From Lachnospiraceae bacterium (GTDB lineage: Bacteria; Bacillota; Clostridia; Lachnospirales; Lachnospiraceae): a stretch of DNA of 64,000 nt. The DNA lies in contig JAFUYB010000052.1 in the NCBI GenBank assembly GCA_017470735.1, forward strand, positions 1 to 64,000, given 5' to 3'. This document shows positions 59,513 through 64,000 of the stretch, one piece after another (the first letter of the stretch is position 1; each line of letters opens with the position of its first letter). The position numbers were made by a program, and so were the translations under genes. The notes beneath the pieces are model-generated. The model did no database searches. It was not told where the DNA came from and saw nothing but the letters and a program-made list of their open reading frames with translations.

Positions 59513-61138
59513 ATGAATACGATAGATGCGGCACAGCTTTCCAAGATGTTTCTGGCAGGAGCGAAGAATCTGGAGGCAAATAAAGAGCATATCAACGAAC
59601 TGAATGTCTTCCCCGTACCGGACGGCGATACGGGTACCAATATGACGATGACGATCCTTTCCGCGGCAAAAGAAGTCAACGCGATCGACGAGCTGGATAT
59701 GCGCAGCCTGTGCAAAGCGATCTCATCGGGCAGCCTGCGCGGAGCGAGGGGCAATTCAGGCGTTATATTATCCCAGCTCTTCCGCGGCTTTACCAAGGTC
59801 ATCAAGACCGAAAATGAACTGACCGTGGATATCCTCTGCGAGGCGGCCCAGCGGGCCGTTGAGACGGCGTACAAAGCAGTCATGCAGCCCAAGGAGGGAA
59901 CGATTCTGACCGTCGCCCGTGCCGCTGCGGACAAGGCATTAGAGCTTGCGGAGACGACCGATGACATTGAAGTCTATTTGGAAGGCATCGTGAATGAATG
60001 CGAGGAGGTGCTTGCCCGCACTCCGGAGATGCTTCCCGTGTTAAAAGAAGCGGGAGTTGTTGATTCCGGCGGAGAAGGGCTCTGCAAGGTCTTAAGCGGC
60101 GCTTACGCTTTTCTTTCGGGCAAAGACATGGATGTGACGATCGCGGCCGGAGAAACGGCGGAAACAGAAGCAGCACCGGCAGCAAGCCGTTTTACTTACC
60201 GTTTGGAATTTGCGATGCTTCCGCTGCCGTACAATACCCACGAAGACCGCCGGGAGCTGCGCACCTTTATGAAGTCGATGGGAGACGGCGGACATTTAGA
60301 AAAGGAAAACGGCGTCTACATCGGACGCCTGGTCACCAACGATCCCGGACGCATTATCACCAAAGCACTGCACAACGGCGTATTGCAGAAGGTGACCATT
60401 GAAAATACCAAGCTGGACGAAGCGCCGGTATCCGCAGCGGCAGAAACGCCAGTAAAGGCAGAAGAAAAAGCTCCCGCAAAGGAGATCGGTGTCGTAGCGG
60501 TATCCATCGGTGAGGGGATGAAACGCATTTTCGAGGAGCTTGGCACTGACTGCGTCATCGAGGGCGGGCAGACAATGAATCCGAGTACTGAGGACATCAT
60601 GGACGCCATCGGCAGGGTCAATGCCAAAACAGTTTTTGTCCTTCCGAACAATAAAAACATTATCCTTTCGGCAAACCAGGCCGTCGAGCTTGTCAAAGAC
60701 AAGCAGGTCATCGTTCTGCCGACCAAGACTCTGCCGCAGGGGATTTCGGCGATGATCAGCTTTATGCCCGAGGAGAGCGTTGAGGAGAACTGGGAGCGGA
60801 TGACCGAGGAGATCGGCTTTGTCAAGTCCGGCGAGATCACCTATGCCGTGCGGGATACCAATATCGACGGCAAGGAGATCAAGGCAGGCGACTATATGGG
60901 CATCGGAGATGACGGCATCCTTTCTGTAGAGAAAAAGCTGGACAAGACCGTGCTTGGTATGCTGTCCGAAATGGTTGACGACGATTCGGCGCTGATCACT
61001 CTCTATTTCGGATCCGATGTGAAGCATAAAGAAGCGCAGAAGCTGTACGACAAGATCCGCAAAGCCTATTCCGGCTTGGAAGTGGAGCTTCAGGAAGGCG
61101 GACAGCCTGTGTACTACTATGTGGTTTCGGTAGAATAG
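59513..61138 (+). CDS. fakA: fatty acid kinase FakA (DAK2 domain)
   Basis: 541 residues. The N-terminal DhaL/DAK2 domain has FPVPDGDTGTNMTMT and SLRGARGNSGVILSQLFRGF, the nucleotide and metal site. The C-terminal DegV-like part follows a variable Ala/Glu-rich linker (about 305-325). FakA phosphorylates fatty acids bound to FakB, feeding phospholipid synthesis; fakB is not in the window. Confidence 0.92.
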   Translation: MNTIDAAQLSKMFLAGAKNLEANKEHINELNVFPVPDGDTGTNMTMTILSAAKEVNAIDELDMRSLCKAISSGSLRGARGNSGVILSQLFRGFTKVIKTENELTVDILCEAAQRAVETAYKAVMQPKEGTILTVARAAADKALELAETTDDIEVYLEGIVNECEEVLARTPEMLPVLKEAGVVDSGGEGLCKVLSGAYAFLSGKDMDVTIAAGETAETEAAPAASRFTYRLEFAMLPLPYNTHEDRRELRTFMKSMGDGGHLEKENGVYIGRLVTNDPGRIITKALHNGVLQKVTIENTKLDEAPVSAAAETPVKAEEKAPAKEIGVVAVSIGEGMKRIFEELGTDCVIEGGQTMNPSTEDIMDAIGRVNAKTVFVLPNNKNIILSANQAVELVKDKQVIVLPTKTLPQGISAMISFMPEESVEENWERMTEEIGFVKSGEITYAVRDTNIDGKEIKAGDYMGIGDDGILSVEKKLDKTVLGMLSEMVDDDSALITLYFGSDVKHKEAQKLYDKIRKAYSGLEVELQEGGQPVYYYVVSVE

Positions 61139-61183
61139 GGGTTTTGGGCAAAGAAAACAGTTTTTGAATTTAAAAGATTGCTT

Positions 61184-63241
61184 ATGGATTTTTACGCACC
61201 GCTCACCGATTTAAAAGGCATCGGGAGCAAATCGGCAAAGCTTTATGAGGCGCTCGACATTTGTCATGTGGGCGCCCTTCTTTATGATTTTCCAAGGACT
61301 TACCGGCTGTATCCCGATCCCGTTGCGTCGCGTCTTGAGGAGCACGAGGGAGAAAAAACAGCGGTTTCGCTATCGCTCCGAAAGGGCATTTCCACAAAAC
61401 GGACCCGCAGTATGGACATCAGCATCGGACAGGGGACTGTTGACGGAGAGCTTTTGGAGCTGATCTGGTTCCGTATGCCGTACATCCGCAACCAGGTCGC
61501 GCCGGGGCGGGCGTATATTTTCTATGGGGAATTAAAAAAAGTCCGCTCCAATGCCTGGCAGCTGCAGCAGCCCGCTGTCTACGCGCCGCAGGAATATGAA
61601 CGCTTGCGCCGCAGTCCGCAGGCGGTTTATTCACTGACAAAAGGGCTTACCAATAAAGCGGTAGCCAAAGCGGTCGGGCAGCTTTTGGATGATACGGCAT
61701 TGACAGAGGAGTACCTGCCGTCAGAGCTGTTAAACAAGCGTAAACTGCCGGGATACCGCTACGCGATCCGGCAGATGCACACGCCGGACGATTTTGACAG
61801 CTTAAAGGAAGCGCGCGACCGGTTAGTCTATGACGAATTCTTGAAATTTTTCCTGACAAAAGGCATGGAGCAGGGAAACGGGCAGGGGGCGCCGAACCGC
61901 TGGCGTTTTGACCGGGATGAGTGCTATCAGCGGGTGTTATCCCAACTGCCGTTTTCGCTGACAGCGGGGCAGAAAGATACATTGCAGGACATCCGTTCGG
62001 ATTTTGGCGGGGAATATGTCAGCCAGCGTCTGCTCCAGGGTGATGTCGGCAGCGGCAAGACGATCCTGGCGTTTCTCGCGATGCTGCTTGCGGTGGAAAA
62101 CGGTTATCAGGCGGCGATCATGGCACCGACCGAGGTGCTGGCAAGGCAGCATGAAAAGACCTTCCGCTCGTATGTCAGGGAATTTGACCTGCCGTTTCAT
62201 GTCGTCTGTATTACCGGTTCCGTAAAGGCTGCCCAGCGGCGGGAGCTGAACCGTCGTGTTGCCGAAGAAGCGGGGCTTTTTATCATCGGAACCCACGCAT
62301 TGCTGTCTGAAAATATGGAATACCGGGGGCTTGCCGTCGTCGTGACGGACGAGCAGCACCGCTTCGGCGTCAAACAGCGCAAAACGCTGTCAGACAAAGG
62401 GATGGATCCCCATGTGCTTGTAATGAGCGCGACGCCGATTCCGCGCACGCTGGCAATGATCTTGTACAGCGATATGCGAATCTCGGTGATCAAAGATGTG
62501 CCGGAGCGCAGGCTGCGCACCAAGAATGCGGTGATCACCAGGGAAAAACGAAAAAATGCCTTTGATTTTATCGGAAAAGAAGTAAAAGCGGGACATCAGG
62601 CCTATATCATCTGCCCGCTGGTCGAAGCCAGCGAAAAAACTGAGGCGGAAAATGTGACCGAATACGCGGCGACGGTGCGGGAGTATTTCAAAGGGGCGGT
62701 ATCAGTCGGACTGCTGCACGGCAGGATGACGCCGCAGGAGAAAGACCGTGTAATGGCGGAGCTGGTCGATAAAAAAATTCAGGTTTTGGTGTCAACGACA
62801 GTTGTTGAGGTAGGAGTCAACATACCGAACGCAACGGTAATGATGATTGAAGACGCCAACCGGTTTGGACTGGCGCAGCTTCATCAGCTCCGCGGGCGTG
62901 TCGGCAGGGGCGAGTGGCAGTCGTATTGCATGTTCGTGGATGGCAGCCCGAACGGGCAGCAGAGCGAGCGGCTGTCGATCCTGGCACAGTCCAACGACGG
63001 TTTTTTTATCGCGAATGAAGACCTGCGCCTGCGCGGACCGGGGGATTTCTATGGTATCCGTCAGAGCGGCGACCTTGATTTCAAGCTGGCGGACATCTAT
63101 CAGGACGCTGATGTGATGCGCCTTGCCGCAAATGACGCCCAAGAGATGCTCGCAGAGGATCCTGCGCTTACAACAGAAAAATACCGGCCGGTGCGGGAGT
63201 ACCTGCGGAAGATGGATACGGTGGTTTATACGAATTTATAA
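61184..63241 (+). CDS. recG: ATP-dependent DNA helicase RecG
   Basis: 685 residues: an N-terminal wedge domain (LTDLKGIGSKSAKLYEALDI), helicase motifs GDVGSGKTILAF, APTEVLARQH, DEQHRFGVKQR, MSATPIPRTLAM, STTVVEVGVNIPNA and the C-terminal QLRGRVGRG. It remodels stalled forks and branched DNA. The ATG at 61184 is preferred over a TTG two codons upstream. Confidence 0.96.
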   Translation: MDFYAPLTDLKGIGSKSAKLYEALDICHVGALLYDFPRTYRLYPDPVASRLEEHEGEKTAVSLSLRKGISTKRTRSMDISIGQGTVDGELLELIWFRMPYIRNQVAPGRAYIFYGELKKVRSNAWQLQQPAVYAPQEYERLRRSPQAVYSLTKGLTNKAVAKAVGQLLDDTALTEEYLPSELLNKRKLPGYRYAIRQMHTPDDFDSLKEARDRLVYDEFLKFFLTKGMEQGNGQGAPNRWRFDRDECYQRVLSQLPFSLTAGQKDTLQDIRSDFGGEYVSQRLLQGDVGSGKTILAFLAMLLAVENGYQAAIMAPTEVLARQHEKTFRSYVREFDLPFHVVCITGSVKAAQRRELNRRVAEEAGLFIIGTHALLSENMEYRGLAVVVTDEQHRFGVKQRKTLSDKGMDPHVLVMSATPIPRTLAMILYSDMRISVIKDVPERRLRTKNAVITREKRKNAFDFIGKEVKAGHQAYIICPLVEASEKTEAENVTEYAATVREYFKGAVSVGLLHGRMTPQEKDRVMAELVDKKIQVLVSTTVVEVGVNIPNATVMMIEDANRFGLAQLHQLRGRVGRGEWQSYCMFVDGSPNGQQSERLSILAQSNDGFFIANEDLRLRGPGDFYGIRQSGDLDFKLADIYQDADVMRLAANDAQEMLAEDPALTTEKYRPVREYLRKMDTVVYTNL

Positions 63242-63246
63242 GATTT

Positions 63247-64000
63247 TTACTCCACCAATGACACATTGTCCGGCAGCACCGGCTTTACTGTCATCGAATA
63301 ATTCGTGTAATAGACGACAAATCCGGGTACGGCGCCGGAAGGCTTCTTGACTTGCTTTTTTTCGACATAGTCGATCTCAAGCTTGTCCGATTCGCGTCCC
63401 TGGGAGTAATAGCCTGCAATCTGCGCGCAGGTGACGAAATGCTCATCCGGCAATTCGCGTCCTTCGGTGCGGACGATGACATGGGAGCCTGGAATCTGCT
63501 TGGCGTGGAACCACCAGTCGTTGCCCGTGGCGAGCTTGAAGGTCAGCTCATCATTCTGGTAATTGTTTTTTCCGACATAGATGTGGAAGCCGTCCTCTGT
63601 CACATAATGCAGGGGATGGCTTTTTTCCTGTTTTTGGCCTTTTTTCGTACTTCGCTTGCGGATATAGCCTGATTCATAAAGCTCACGGCGGATTTCCGCC
63701 AGGTCAGCTTCATTTTCCGCCAGACTGAGCGCATTCTGGATCGAAGCCAAATGCGTAACGGCTGTTTCGGTTTCCAACAACAGCTCAGAGAGGGCATCCC
63801 TGGTGCGTTTCAGCTTGGCGTACCGCTCAAAATAACGCTTGGCATTGTCAATCGCGTTCAGCTGCGGGTCAAGCGGAATACGGACCTCTTTTTCCGTTTC
63901 AAAATCGGTAAGCGTCACTTCCTTTGCCTGCGGCGTCACTTCCTGCGGGTAAATCTGCAGAAGCGTGCCATAGGTCTTGAAGCGTTCCATTTTTTTCGTA
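63247..64000 (-). CDS. NFACT protein (RqcH/FbpA type), partial
   Basis: The C-terminal part of an NFACT family protein; the frame is open to the window edge, so the N-terminus is missing. A coiled coil (about 40-110 of the visible part, KRYFERYAKLKRTRDALSEL) leads to the NFACT-R domain with HYVTEDGFHIYVGKNNYQND, then WWFHAKQIPGSHVIVRT. RqcH homologues add alanine tails to stalled nascent chains on 50S subunits; the name fibronectin-binding protein is historical. It is convergent with recG. Confidence 0.9.
   Translation of the reverse strand, partial: TKKMERFKTYGTLLQIYPQEVTPQAKEVTLTDFETEKEVRIPLDPQLNAIDNAKRYFERYAKLKRTRDALSELLLETETAVTHLASIQNALSLAENEADLAEIRRELYESGYIRKRSTKKGQKQEKSHPLHYVTEDGFHIYVGKNNYQNDELTFKLATGNDWWFHAKQIPGSHVIVRTEGRELPDEHFVTCAQIAGYYSQGRESDKLEIDYVEKKQVKKPSGAVPGFVVYYTNYSMTVKPVLPDNVSLVE

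Overview
The window looks like a chromosomal stretch of a spore-forming, anaerobic member of the Firmicutes, most likely a Lachnospiraceae-type Clostridia. The clues are strong AGGAGG ribosome binding sites, SigA-type promoters, a six-gene Rnf complex, a GerW sporulation protein, an Asp23/FakA/RecG block and a ZapA/U32-peptidase block. The family assignment is inferred from gene content, not from a search.

Layout. Bases 1-13,720 are AT-rich accessory DNA ending at a tRNA-Glu gene. They hold a structured RNA gene (446-770), a tyrosine recombinase gene between two inverted lox-like sites (818-844 and 2221-2247), a seven-gene acyl/aldehyde biosynthetic operon (2268-10207) and a cluster of toxin-antitoxin modules with decayed duplicates (10439-13743). 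Bases 13,905-38,744 are conserved core genes: rimP-nusA-L7Ae-infB-rbfA-nrnA-truB-ribF, an SH3/NlpC-P60 surface protein, rpsO-pnp, a flavoprotein, cmk-ispH-rpsA-cheR, yprB on the minus strand, and rnfCDGEAB. A second AT-richer accessory block (38,745-43,713) carries two AAA/DUF4143 ATPases, each behind an iteron-like repeat array, a second copy of the structured RNA, a MaoC dehydratase with a hexapeptide acyltransferase, and an orphan HEPN-type protein. Core genes then resume: apbE (minus strand), proB, a folate cyclo-ligase, miaB, ruvAB, zapA, a U32 peptidase, an FtsW/RodA protein with its penicillin-binding protein, nudix/DUF2953/gerW, rpmB, asp23-fakA-recG, and the end of a minus-strand NFACT gene cut by the window edge.

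The main discovery candidate is at the left. The recombinase gene lies between two 27-bp sites, each built as 10-bp arms around an identical asymmetric 7-bp core. The two cores face each other, the geometry that gives inversion rather than excision. Just inside the left site is a near-consensus promoter on the minus strand (TTGACG, 17 bp, TATAAT) pointing outward, away from the operon in this assembly. Inverting the roughly 1.4-kb cassette would place it about 70 nt upstream of the first gene of the biosynthetic operon. I read this as a self-contained phase switch, currently OFF, controlling an operon with a dedicated carrier protein, acyl-activating ligase, LuxE-LuxC fusion, iron alcohol dehydrogenase, AAC(3)-like acyltransferase, VOC protein and DUF4910 protein. 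The product is unknown; a surface-glycan acyl modification or a small lipid-like metabolite would fit.

A second candidate is the structured RNA: two diverged copies 40 kb apart keep the same closing stem, four covarying hairpins and matching terminators, and both sit next to acyl-modification genes.
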